From the NCBI GenBank assembly GCA_038025085.1, contig CM076154.1:17334001-17398000 (forward strand): a stretch of DNA of 64,000 nucleotides, written 5' to 3'. The first letter of the stretch is position 1. Each line of letters begins with the position of its first letter. Positions 1 to 11,047 of this stretch are shown one piece after another. The DNA is from Tetragonia tetragonoides. Taxonomy: Eukaryota > Streptophyta > Magnoliopsida > Caryophyllales > Aizoaceae. The position numbers and the translations under genes were made by a program. The notes beneath the pieces are model-generated. The model searched no databases. It was not told the origin of the DNA and saw nothing but the letters and a program-made list of their open reading frames with translations.

Positions 1-1697
1 CGGAAAATTTTGGAACGGAAAGATCGTGCATCGATCATATATGTGGCAATTCCGTATCCATGTCAGAGGCAGTGAATGAATTATATATATTAAATAACTT
101 CTATTGTATGTTTATGAAGATCTTAAATTCTTTTCGATTAATTATGTCCATTATCGAAAATGATGTTGTTAGTGGGTGAAGCTACTATCTAGGCGGTTAC
201 CCACGTCCCTAAATATTAGGAATGGTGTTGACGAAGTTGACCCACGACCTATGTGATTTTGTGGAGAAATTCACTTGGTCTAACACATGTTGGTGTTGGG
301 CTAACTTGAATGTGGCGACTCAATTGGCGCACATACTTCTCCCACGAAGGTTATTAAGGGAAAGATCCTTGTGGGAAAGGATAAATCCTTGGTGTAAAGG
401 ATAAATAGCTTGGTTAAGACTTCGACCAAAGCTAGATTTTCAATTTAGAATGGGATGCCACGGTGAGCATCAATGTTCAGCCTAAGGGTGGAGCCTAAGG
501 TGAACAAACTCGAGAATCAATTTCTCGGTTAAGATGCAACGATTGGATGTGAACACTTTGTTTGAGAAACAACGGCAAAAGCCGAGAGGTTCGGTAAAAC
601 AAACTACTCCACCGTTTGTGACCCTTTGCGTTAAGGATCACTATTCTTGTGGAAAGAATTAAGTGATTCCAAGAGATTAACCAATGGTGAAGAAAGAATG
701 GTAAGGCTTAAGTCCCTTATTCATATTATGTGCGTTTGAATCGGTTTTGATGAGGGAAGTTGGTGATACGTACTCATGTGGCGTTTAATTAGTTAGCAAG
801 GAACCGGAATCCTTCTACTATGTCCCGAATCGATTAACCGAAATTCATTTCAAAGTGATTGAGTCCTTTGATTAATATTCCAAAGTTTTAGATGGTGATC
901 TAAAGCTTAAGTGTTCAATGTGGAAATTGGATACATTGTGGGATTTTAACGGAAAAGTTTGGAACGGAAAGATCGTGCATCGATCATATATGTGGCAATT
1001 CCGTATCCATGTGAGAGGCATTGAATGGATTATATATTAAATAAGTTCTCTTGTATGTTTATGAAGATCTTAAATTCTTTTCGATTAATTATGTCCGTTA
1101 TCAAAAATGACATGGTTAGTGGGTGAAGCCACTACCTAGGCGGTTACCCACGTCCCTAAATAATAGGAGTGGTGTTGACGAAGTTGACCCACGACCTATA
1201 TGATTTCGTGGAGAAATTAACTTGGTCTAACACGTGTTGGTGTTAAGTTAACTTGAGTGTGGCGACTCAATTAGCGTGCATACTTCTCCCAAGAATGTTA
1301 TAAAGGGAAAGATCCTTGTGGGAAAGGACAAATCCTTGGTGTAAAGGATAAATAGCTTGGTTAAGACTTCGACCAAAGCTAGATTTTCAATTTAGAATGG
1401 CATGCCACAGTCAGCATAATTGTTCAGCCTAAGTGTGGAGCCTAAGGTGAACAAACTCGAGAATCAATTTCTCGGTTAAGATGCAACAGACAGCATCAAT
1501 GTTGAAACGGATGTGAACACTTTGTTAAAGTCGAGAGGTTCGGTAAAACAAACGACTACCGTTTGTGACCCTTTGCGTTAAGGATCACTATTCTTGTGGA
1601 AAGAATTCAGTGAGTCCAAGAGATTAACCAATGGCGAACAAAAAGTGGTAAGGCTTAAGTCCCTTATTCATATTAGGTGGGTTTGAATCGGTTTTAA

Positions 1698-2133
1698 ATG
1701 GAATTAAATTGCGACGCCCGCTATGTAAAGGGTTTTGAGCTCACCGCGACGCGTTTGACCGCGTTGCGAAGTTGAGAAATCATTCACGCCGCGACAGCCG
1801 CTACGTCCGTTACATTACGCGAAAGCGGCGCTTTTTACCGTTGCTTTTCCGCTATGATCATTAAATTATTACGATTTTACTTTATAACTCTATTATTAGT
1901 TTCTTTTAACTAATACTATCTATTTTATAACGAATTTGAATACATATTATGCTTGAATTATGATGGTAAAGCAAAGATTCCAAAATACAATTAGAAGTGT
2001 AAATATTCCTTTCTATGAGTCATTCACGCCGCGATTGTCGTGATTCTCTACGTGATACCCGCAACAGTGCGTTTTCGAGATATCGCGACCGTTACCGCAT
2101 TCGCGATCGTGACCGCTATTTGATTCCCTGGAC
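1698..2133. mobile_element. Nested MITE, Mutator-like ends, 436 bp
   Basis: This segment is present in only one monomer of the array. It has imperfect terminal inverted repeats: the left end reads GGAATTAAATTGCGACGC and the complement of the right end reads GGAATCAAATAGCGGTCA. It is flanked by TTTTAA at 1692-1697 and 2134-2139, while sibling monomers have a single TTTTAA at the site. No transposase is encoded. The ends and the target duplication of at least 6 bp fit a Mutator-like MITE. The family assignment is inference. Confidence 0.7.
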
Positions 2134-2912
2134 TTTTAATGAGGGAAGTTGGTGATACTTACTCATGTGGCGTTTAATTAGGTAGCAAGGAACCGGAATC
2201 CTTCTACTATGTCCCAAATGGATTAACGGAAATTCATTTCAAAGTGATTGAGTCCTTTGATTAATATTTCATAGTTTTAGATGATGATCTAAGGCTTAAG
2301 TGTTCAATATGGCAATTGGATACATTGTGGGATTTTAACGGAAAAGTTTAGAACGGAAAGATCGTGCATCGATCATATATGTGGCAATTCCGTTTCCATG
2401 TGAGAGGCATTGAATGGATTATATATTAAATAAGTTCTCTCGTACGTTTACGAAGATCATAAATTCTTTTCGATTAATTATGTCCCTTGTCGAAAATGAC
2501 ATGGTTAGTTGGTGAAGCCACTACCTAGGCGGTTACCCACGTCCCTAAATAATAGGAGTGGTGTTGACGAAGTTGACCCACGACCTATGTGATTTCTTGG
2601 AGAAACTCACTTGGTCTAACACGTGTTGGTGTTAGGCTAACTTGAGTGTGGCGACTCAATTGGCGCGCATACTTCTTCCTAGAATGTTATAAAGGGAAAG
2701 ATCCTGGTGGGAAAGGATAAATCCTTGGTGTAAATGATAAATAGCTTGGTTAAGACTTCGACCAAAGATAGATTTTCAATTTAGAATGGGATGGCATGGT
2801 GAGCATCAATGTTCAACCTAAGGGTGGAGCCTAAGGTGAACAAACTCGAGAATCAATTTCTCGGTTAAGATGCAACGGACAGCATCAATGTTGAAACGAA
2901 TGTGAACACTTT

Positions 2913-3119
2913 GGCCCTGTTCTTTTCGTCGATTCCACGCTGCATTCCGTTACGTTTCGTTCCGTTCCAATCCGTTCCGTTCCGCACCGCATTCTGTACT
3001 TCATTTTGTCTCACATATTTTTGAATTATCCACACCGCGCCGTTGCGTTGCGTTCCGTTCCAATCCTTTCCGTTCCGTTCCTCACCGTCCCGCACCATTC
3101 CGTTGAAGAGAACAGGGCC
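2913..3119. mobile_element. Nested MITE with GGCCCTGTTC ends, 207 bp
   Basis: The insertion interrupts a monomer. Its terminal inverted repeats are GGCCCTGTTCTTTTC and GAAGAGAACAGGGCC, flanked by TTT at 2910-2912 and 3120-3122. Sibling monomers have a single TTT there. The interior is made of CGTTCC-like pentamer runs on both arms, so a strong hairpin is expected. A 3-bp duplication fits PIF/Harbinger or CACTA elements. No ORF was kept. Confidence 0.75.
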
Positions 3120-5343
3120 TTTGTTTAAGAATCAACGGCAAAAGCCGAGAGGTTCGGTAAAACAAACGACTCTACCGTTTGTGACCCTTTGCGTTAAGGA
3201 TCGCTATTCTCGTGGAAAGAATTTAGTGAGTCCAAGAGATTAACCAATGGAAAACAAAGAATGGTAAGGCTTGAGTCCCTTATTCATATTATGTGGGTTT
3301 GAATCGGTTTTAATAAGGGAAGTTGGTGATACTTACTCATGTGGCGTTTAATTAGGTAGCAAGGAACCGGAATCCTTCTACTATGTCCCGAATCGATTAA
3401 CGGAAATTCATTTCAAAGTGATTGAGTCCTTTGATTAATATACCAAAGTTTTAGATGGTGATCTAAAGCTGAAGTGTTCAATATGGCAATTAGATTCATT
3501 GTGGGATTTCAACGGAAAAGTTTGGAACGGAAAGATCGTGCATCGATCATATATAGGGAAAGAATGTTGGGCTAACTTGAATGTGGCGACTCAATTGGCG
3601 CACATACTTCTCCCAAGAATGTTATAAAGGGAAAGATCCTTGTGGGAAAGGACAAATCCTTGGTGTAAAGGATAAATAGCTTGGTTAAGACTTCGACCAA
3701 AGCTAGATTTTCAATTTAGAATGGGATGCCACAGTCAGCATCAATGTTTAGCCTAAGGTGAACAAACTCGAGAATCAATTTCTTTGTTAAGATGCAACAT
3801 ACAACATCAATGTTGAAACGGATGTGAACACTTTGTTTGAGAAACAACGACAAAAGCCGAGAGGTTCGGTAAAACAAACGACTCTATCGTTTGTGACCCT
3901 TTGCGTTAAGGATCACTATTCTTGTGGGAAGAATTTAGTGAGTCCAAGAGATTAACCAATGGCGAACAAAGAATGGTAAGGCTTAAGTCCCTTATTTATA
4001 TTATGTGGGTTTGAATAGGCTTTAATGAGGGAAGTTGGTGATACTTACTCATGTGGCGTTTAATTAGGTAGCAAGGAACCGGAATCCTTCTACTATGTCC
4101 CGAATCGATTAACGAAAATTCATTTCAAAGTGAATGAGTCCTTTGATTAATATTCCAAAGTTTTAGATGGTGATTTAAAGTTTAAAGTGTTCAATATGGC
4201 AATTGGTTACATTGTGGGATTTTTACGGAAAAGTTTGGAACGGAAAGATTGTGCACCGATCATATATGTGGCAATTCCGTATCCATGTGGGAGGCATTGA
4301 ATGGATTATATGTTAAATAAGTTTTTTCTTACGTTTACGAAGATCTTAAATTCTTTTCGATTAATTATGTCCCTTATCGAAAATGACATGGTTAGTGGGT
4401 GAAGCAACTACCTAGGCGGTTACCCACGTCCCTATATAATAGGAGTGGTGTTGACAAAGTTGACCCACGACCTATGTGATTTCGTGGAGAAATTCACTTG
4501 GTCTAACACTTGTTGGTGTTAGGTTAACTTGAGTGTGGCGACTCAATTGGCGCGCATAATTCTTCTTCGAATTTTATAAAGGGAAAGATCCTTGTGGGAA
4601 AGGATAAATCATTGGTGTAAAGGATAAACAGCTTGGTTAAGATGTCGACCAAAGCTAGATTCTCAATTTAGAAAGGGATGTCACGGTCATTATCAATGTT
4701 CAGCCTAAGGGTGGAGCCAAAGGTGAACAAACTCGAGATTCTCGGTTAAGATGCAACAGACAGCATCATTGTTCAAACAGATGTGAACTTTTTGTTTCAG
4801 AAACAAAGGCAAAAAGTGAGAGGTTCGGTAAAACGACTCTAGTGTTTGTGACCCGTTGCGTTAAGTCTCACTATTCTTGTGGAAAGAATTCAGTGAGTCC
4901 AAGTGATTAACCAATGGCGAACAAAGAATGATAAGGCTTGAGTCCCTTATTCATATTATGCGGGTTTGAATCAGTTTTATTTTCGTGACGTTGGTGATAC
5001 TTACAAAAATGACGTTTAATTAGGTAGTAAGGAACCGGAATCCTTCTACTATATCCCGAATCGATTAACAGACATTCATTTAAAAGTGATTCAGTCCTTT
5101 GATTATTTTTCGAAAGTTTTAGATGGTGATCTAAAGCTTAAGTGTCCAAGATGCCAATTGGATATATTGTGTGATTTAACGGAAAAGTTTGGAACGGAAA
5201 GATCGTGCACCGATCATATATGTGGCAATTTTGTATCCATGTGGGAGGCGTTGAATGGATTATATGTTAAACAAGTTATTTCGTATGTTTACGAAGATCT
5301 TAAATTTTTGTCGATTAATTATGTCCCTTATCGTAAAAAAAAG

Positions 5344-5406
5344 GCATCTTAACCGAGAAATTGATTCTCGAGTTTGTTCACCTTAGCCTCCACCCTTAGT
5401 CTGAAC
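5344..5406 (-). repeat. Inverted fragment of the array monomer
   Basis: These ~63 bp are the reverse complement of the monomer part seen near 480-535 (GCCTAAGG to CTCGGTTAAGATGC). They sit between the truncated sixth direct copy and the truncated LTR at 5408, and mark a rearrangement junction. Confidence 0.8.
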
Positions 5407-5407
5407 T

Positions 5408-6158
5408 CAGTATTTAGGAAGCATTAAAAACGTTATTCAAGCATGATGTCTACATTATGACTATTTAGAAAATAAACAGTTAAGAAATTAATTTAATTTG
5501 AGCCCTCAGGAATTTGTACCTGAACTGTAGGCTATATTTGACAAGAATAGTAAAAATAGATCTCAAGTTTGGAAGAAAGAGGGGGAAACTCGGTGTCAAT
5601 ACTCCCGAGAATAGAGGTTGTCAACTGTAGACTGTCTGTTTTGAACTGATGGTGGAGGGTTGTTTATATAGGCGTGGGAAGTAGGGTTGAACGGGTGAAA
5701 ATTGAGCTGAAAACGAGACGGGCCTGAAAAATGAGCCGGGCCCGAAGGGAAAGGCAGCCGCCGCTAGCGGCCTTGGGAGATCTTCCAGGGCTGTTGACGG
5801 CTGTCAGCAGCCAGCTGGATGACGTCATAATGACGTCATCCAGCCTCTCTTTATCCTCCGTGGAATTTCTAACGATCCGAAAAAATAGGAAAAGACCGTT
5901 TTGCCCTTGAGTGGCGAAAGACGATTTTACCCCTATATCGCAACTTGGCGACCGGAGGTCGGATGAGGCATGAGACGTGTCGTTGGAAAGCTCTTGAATG
6001 AGGCTTTTGGATGGAATGAAATAAAGGAGCGTTTGGAGGAAAACCTAAGACCTTATTTTAAACTATTAAAGCAAAATAGCAGTTCAAGCTTTAAAAAATA
6101 CTCCTTTCATCATCGGGCTTTTGCGGAGAAATCTGAAGACGCTTTTTTGGCGTCTACA
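5408..6158 (-). repeat. 3' LTR of the Tat element, truncated
   Basis: It is nearly identical to 18811-19580 and ends at the TGTAGACGCC boundary (complement at 6149-6158). The last ~530 bp of the LTR are missing at the left. A TATA box on the minus strand lies at 5663-5672 and the bZIP-type palindrome at 5817-5841. One GCCGCTAGCGGC palindrome (5760-5771) is present where the other LTR has two. The short purine stretch on the minus strand just inside the boundary (AAAGTGGG near 6170) is a candidate polypurine tract. Confidence 0.85.
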
Positions 6159-6297
6159 GAAGCACCCACTTTGATCGAGCTTGAGTAAAAGTGAAGATCA
6201 AAGTACTCCGAAGGCGACATGCAGGATGCTGATGTGCAAACGGTGTGTGAGAGTGTACAGTATGCATGCATATGAAGACAAACCTGTGTTGGAACAC

Positions 6298-6710
6298 GCT
6301 CGTAGTGTGCTAAGATTTCATCCCTGTGAACACAAGAGAAACTAAAAAGTTAATAATAGCAAGATAGATGGCCTAAACGTCTGCTGGGGACCTGTATTCA
6401 GAGTGAATGAAAAAGTTAGTAATACTTTGAGAATGATCAACATACAGTGCTTCGACAAACAGTGACTAAACACCGCTCGGCGGATGTCGAGATTTCGACC
6501 CTCTTCGAGAAACGAAAAAGTCAACGAGACAGCGCGATTAAAAATAACGGCTGAAAAAATGGTTAGTAACATGAGAGTGAATAGTATAAATGCTTTATCG
6601 AGCAAACAGTGACTAAGCACTACTCGGCGGATGCCGAGATTCCGTCCCTGCATAAGAAACGAAAAGGTCGACGAGACAGCGCGATCAAAATGACGGCTGT
6701 AAAATGGTTA
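6298..6710. repeat. Degenerate ~150-bp direct repeats in the 3' region
   Basis: Three related blocks are centred near 6310, 6480 and 6625. Each carries a version of CGGCGGATGCCGAGATTYCG followed by a GAAACGAAAAAGTCAACGAGAC-like segment. The 103-codon ORF read across them on the minus strand simply repeats the same residues and is not taken as a gene. Confidence 0.65.
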
Positions 6711-6711
6711 A

Positions 6712-7135
6712 AACATATGAACAGTTTAAATGCAATAGGTTAAGTAATCATTGACTGAAACATATAAAAACAATGGACAGTATAACCGCTTTAAGCGATC
6801 ATTGACTGAAGCATATAAAATAATGAACAGTATAACTGCAACAGTTTAAGCGATCATTGACTGAAGCATATAAAATAATGGACAGTATAACCGCAACAGT
6901 TTAAGCGATCATTGACTGAAGCATATAAAAATTTGTAAGTTTGAAGAGGTATAGTTTAACCGCAATAGCTTAAGCGATCATTGACTAACCCTAAAAATTT
7001 GTAACCTTGCAGACGGATAGTTTAACCGCAATAACTTTAGCGATCATTGACTAACCCCAAAAATTTGTAACCTTGCAAAGGGATAGTTTAATCGCAATAA
7101 CTTTAGCGATCATTGACTAACCCCAAAAATTTGTA
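6712..7135. repeat. Tandem repeats, 53-70-bp period
   Basis: About seven copies share GCGATCATTGACT and a TATAGTTTAACCGCAATA-like segment. The period is first ~53 bp, then ~66-70 bp. The location between the 3' LTR and the coding part is where Tat-lineage elements are known to carry variable tandem repeats. Confidence 0.8.
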
Positions 7136-7451
7136 GTGTCGAGTTGCTTAACAAGTGCCGTTGAAAATTTCGGGCTTATGAATAAATTGGGCGCTCCGGG
7201 TCGTGAGAGTCGTCGCCGTGTAAATCCGAGTTTCAGTACCTGAGACCTGCAAAACTTAATGGGTTAGTTTTACCTGTAAGTAGTTGGTACCGTAAAATGG
7301 GCCAACTGTCGAATTTTGAATTTGTGGGCCCGAGGGCTTTGCTCCCGCGCGTTTGGTACTGAAGTTGCCGCGGGACGAACTGTAATAACGAACTCTGGAC
7401 TGGAAAAGCGGCCTAAGGTCAGCTTGTGGGGCCCGTGCTGCAGGTCCGCAG

Positions 7452-7508
7452 GGCCGCTAGCGGCCCAGGCCAGCGCCGCTAGGGCTTCGATTTGAAGCCG
7501 CTAGCGGC
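7452..7508. promoter_or_regulatory. GCCGCTAGCGGC palindromes upstream of the antisense gene
   Basis: Perfect palindromes GGCCGCTAGCGGCC (7452-7465) and GCCGCTAGCGGC (7497-7508) lie ~320-370 bp before the antisense PMD start codon, with a broken third copy between them. The same word occurs in the 3' LTR at 5760 and twice in the 5' LTR (19161-19174, 19183-19196). A shared protein-binding or hairpin motif is possible. The function is not known. Confidence 0.4.
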
Positions 7509-7824
7509 TCTGGCCAGCGGCGCTGGCCCTGAGCCAAATAAAAGCGCTTCGGCGCTTTCTCTCTCCTCTTTTCGCGTTTTCTTCTTCTTCCCAACTGAGC
7601 CATTGTCGAGAGCTTTGGGTTGAAGGTCCTCCATTGTTGAGTGCTTCACTCCACTTGAGGTAAGTTGATTCTTGTCCGTTTTCTTCGGTTTTTGTCTTCA
7701 ACTTGCTTACTTTTCCGTCTAGTTGCTGAATTTTGAGTTGCATTGTTGAATGGGTGCTAGTAGCTTGCGAATCTAAAATTTTTATTTTCCCACTTGTAGA
7801 GAGAGAAAGATTCATTGTGTTCTC

Positions 7825-10597
7825 ATGGCTCCCGTAGACAAGGGGAAACGTCCTATGTGCGATGAAGAGTATGACCAGAGCCTTTTCCGCACCGGGTTGC
7901 CTTCTACCCGAAAGCCTCGGACTTCTCACGCGGATGGGGTTCGACTGTACCAGGATTCGTTCATGCGCCTAGACTGGCGCCAGCATGGTTTCTAGAACCG
8001 CAGTGTTCTGTTGCCGACTAGACAGAGTCATTTGTCTGACCCAGAGCTGGTACGTTTTCTGACTCAACTTTTTTTTTTTTGTGTTCAACATATTTGAACT
8101 GAAAATTGGAACTGTTAGTGCTTCTGCACACGAACAAATTGGGATTTGTACTGGATTGGTGGTCAGCTGTGTATAATTTGTGGTGAAATTTATTTTAGCT
8201 GTATTTGTGATGTATTGGGTACTTGAGAAAATTTTGTTGGCTTGGCCAGGGTGTTGGGGTTATGCTGCAGGCTCATGGGACTACTTCCCATTGGTCTATG
8301 CTGTTGGGTACCTTTTCGGAGAGGGCCAGGAATTTGGTACTGGACTCAGGTCTTGCTGATTTTTTGACTGTTATTCCTGCTTGTCACTCGGGGGATTCTA
8401 GGATTGTCGCCCGGGGTTTACTGGAGAGATTTTGGGATTCCACGAACACCTTCCATACACCTGTGGGAGAGATGTTTCCTACCCCTTATCAGTTTGCTGT
8501 GCTGACGGGGTTGTCTTTTAGAGGGCGTCGTATCCAGTATGACGCGGATTATTGGCGACAGAGCGATACCTTGTCGGATCTTTACGGGCTTGTATATGCC
8601 CATTTTGACCAGGATCGGGTTTCCTTGTCGCGGCTGTGGGAGGCCGCATCCGTGCAGGGGCTCACCGAAGAGCAGAGGGCTCGTAATTTCTTGGCTTGCT
8701 TGCTGGGGTCGACGATCTTTGCTCAGAAGAAGAGCGTGCGTCAAGTCGGTTTCTTGACATGTTTGGAGGATTTGTCCAAGGTGCGTGGGTTCAACCTTGG
8801 TGGAGCTGCTTATGCTTCTTTGTTGAAGTGGTGCCGTCTGGCCTGTAGGCCTAAGGAGACGAGCGAGAGGACATCTATCACGGGCCCATGGAGGATACTA
8901 GAGGTAAACACCCTCTTTTGTTTATTCTTCCTCTTTTTGCCTATGTCCTCGACGAGGGTAATCATCTTTATTTGTGTGCTTGCTTGTGTGGCAGTTGTGG
9001 TTCTTTGAGTATTTTCCAGCCTTCGACCCTTATCGTCCTGGTTTCAGGATGTTTCCTTTAGGCTCACGTTGGGTTGGTAGAGACACCCATCCGTTCACCT
9101 CCCTGGAGCATTTCCAGGCTACCTTTAAGAGTCATGCTATGTCCACGGTACGTTGCTTGTTTGATCTGTATGCTCTTTTTGTTCATTTTGTGTGAATGAA
9201 TTTTGACTTGATAATCTGCAGGTGTCATGGTCCGCCTTTGATGAGATTCCTGGGGTTCCTCCCCATATTACCCTAGAGTCTTTCAGGGTATCCTCTCTAC
9301 GAGTTGTCTTCGAGGGGCCATTTAGCTTTGTATGGTATCTGTGGGATCGCTTGACTCGGTTGGTCTATCCCTACTTGGGTACTCACCTGGTTCCGAAGGA
9401 TCCTCCTTTGACCATGTTTTACCTGCGCGGCCTGAGTGTGCGGGACCTGGGGGTTGTGATCCGTGGTAGGGCAGCGCAGGAGTTTATCGTGCCGGAGGTC
9501 GTTGGCTTGGACCAGACGACCATGTATCTGGCCTATTGCTTAGATCTCCTGATGCCAGACCTTACTTCTGAGGTGAGAAATTTGTCCGTATTTTTAAATT
9601 GTTTGCCCAATATACTCACTTTTGTGTCTTGTAGGCGGATCGTCTAGCTCTCCCGGGCCCTAGGAGGTCTCGTTCTAGAGCTTCTCGGGTCAGCCCCCAA
9701 GCGTGACCTTGCCAACCAACGAGGTGAGGTATCTAGGAGAGAGTGGGGGCGCATAGTGGAGGAGCTCCCCCTCGATATTGCTGATGGAGAGGCGGTGGAG
9801 GGCCTACCCTTGCCTGATGGTTGCACGGGGTGAGTCATCTTTCTCTTTTTTTTTTTGTCTTTCTCTTATACTTGTGTTTGTTTTGAGTTTTTGACTCTAT
9901 TTTGTGGCCCTCTCTTTCTTTTGTAGTTAAACCGGGAGCAGACTTCTCGTGTCTTCAAGCTTATACACCTGTTGAAGAAAGGCTATGGTCGAGCGATGGG
10001 CAAGGGGAAGAGTTCTCGGTCCAAGACTATTGATGTAAGTAAATTCCCTTCTTCCTTTGTTTTAGCTAAGTGAAGTGCTTAACTTAACGTTTTGACCATC
10101 TGCAGATGTCTCAGTCTTCATCTTCGGTAGGACCTCGCCACTCTTCTACAGCGAGGGCTTCTTCAGCGAGCAGGCCATCCATTGCTCGTTCTCCTCCTGT
10201 GGTGGTGACCAGGCCTCCTGTTGATGAGGTGCCCGGACCTTCTGTCCCATATATTCAGGAGATGTTCTGTCCTGTTGATTTCCGGCCCTCCTTCGATAGG
10301 TTGCCTGCACCTACGCCCTTGGCTGGAGATTGGGCGAACGCCCCTGGGTGGGATATGTCATATGCTGGGCCTTCTCATCAGGATGCCGCTATGGATTTTG
10401 CTAGTCAGGCCGCAGCGAGCTTGTTTGCCCCAGGATTTCCGGCAGGTATCCCTATGCGGGCTCCAGCGCATGATGGGCGGGACATGAGGCCTGAGAACAG
10501 TAGGCCCATATATAGCTCTTCTTTCCCTTACTCGACCGGACACTACGGGCAAGGGCCGTCCGTTGATGATGAGGCCGACAGTGACGATTCTAGTTGA
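7825..10597 (+). pseudogene. Plant mobile domain (PMD) gene carried antisense in the Tat element
   Basis: Seven exons with canonical GT-AG sites can be followed: 7825-8050, 8250-8903, 8995-9147, 9222-9572, 9635-~9829, ~9928-10033 and 10106-10597. Exons 2-4 encode a PMD/aminotransferase-like domain (from LLGTFSERARNLVLDSGLADF through HTPVGEMFPTPYQF to the WYLWDRL region). The last exon is Ser/Pro-rich with an acidic end. PMD proteins (MAIN/MAIL1 family) act in the nucleus in silencing and genome stability, and are known to be shared by host genes, MULEs and gypsy elements. Exon 1 has an in-frame TAG (..QHGF stop) and exon 5 a frameshift near 9685, so this copy is probably dead. It lies opposite to gag-pol. 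Its introns would therefore not be spliced from the element's genomic RNA, which explains why they persist. Confidence 0.8.
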
Positions 10598-11047
10598 ATG
10601 ATGTTGGGCCGCTTTGTGAACATTGGTCTTTGAACTTTGAACTCCTGCTTTGGGTGTAACACTTACACCCATTTTTTTGATATGCATGAATATGTTATGA
10701 TGACTCAATTATGCCCGTCTGATCTACTTTATGCAATGTGTTGTGCAGTAGAACAAAGCAATAACTTTAGAGAATAGTAAAAAAAAATGCAAGTAAAACG
10801 CAAAATTTTACACATATTATACCCCCTAAAAAAAGAAATAAATAAAAAAAGAAAATATAAATCTAAGAGAGTCTCGGGCTTTGCCATTCCGCGCGGGTGC
10901 TAAAAAAAACTGGACTGAAATCGGGTCGTTTGGATCAGAAATGCGGACCGGAGCAGAAAGGAAATCGGGCTGGGGCCAGAGTCTGGGCCGCCAGCGGCGC
11001 TGACTAGTCTGCTGGCAGCTTCTTTTTTCTTTTTTTTTTTTTTTTTT
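10598..11047. other. Spacer between the two antisense genes
   Basis: This stretch holds the probable 3' end of the PMD gene, A-rich runs near 10780-10860, a GC-rich piece with a degenerate CCGCCAGCGGCGC palindrome near 10987, and a long poly-T (about 11018-11049) that abuts the next ORF. No coding potential is seen. Confidence 0.6.

Larger units (their letters stand above)
2..5343. repeat. Tandem array of a ~950-bp monomer, six copies
   Basis: A monomer marked by the word TTTGGAACGGAAAGATCGTG recurs at 2, 951, 2340, 3514, 4227 and 5181. Spacing is 949, 1389, 1174, 713 and 954 bp. The long intervals shrink to about 950-960 bp once two nested insertions (1698-2133 and 2913-3119) are removed. 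The short one reflects an internal deletion near 3555. The last copy is partial. All frames are broken in most copies, so I read this as a satellite-like or amplified noncoding repeat. The 88-codon open frame at 5086-5352 in the last copy is not kept in the others. I do not recognise the monomer. Confidence 0.85.

Noticed and set aside
5086..5352. 88-codon ORF in the last array copy
   Set aside because: Sister monomers have stops and frameshifts across the same region, and the ORF runs into an inverted fragment.
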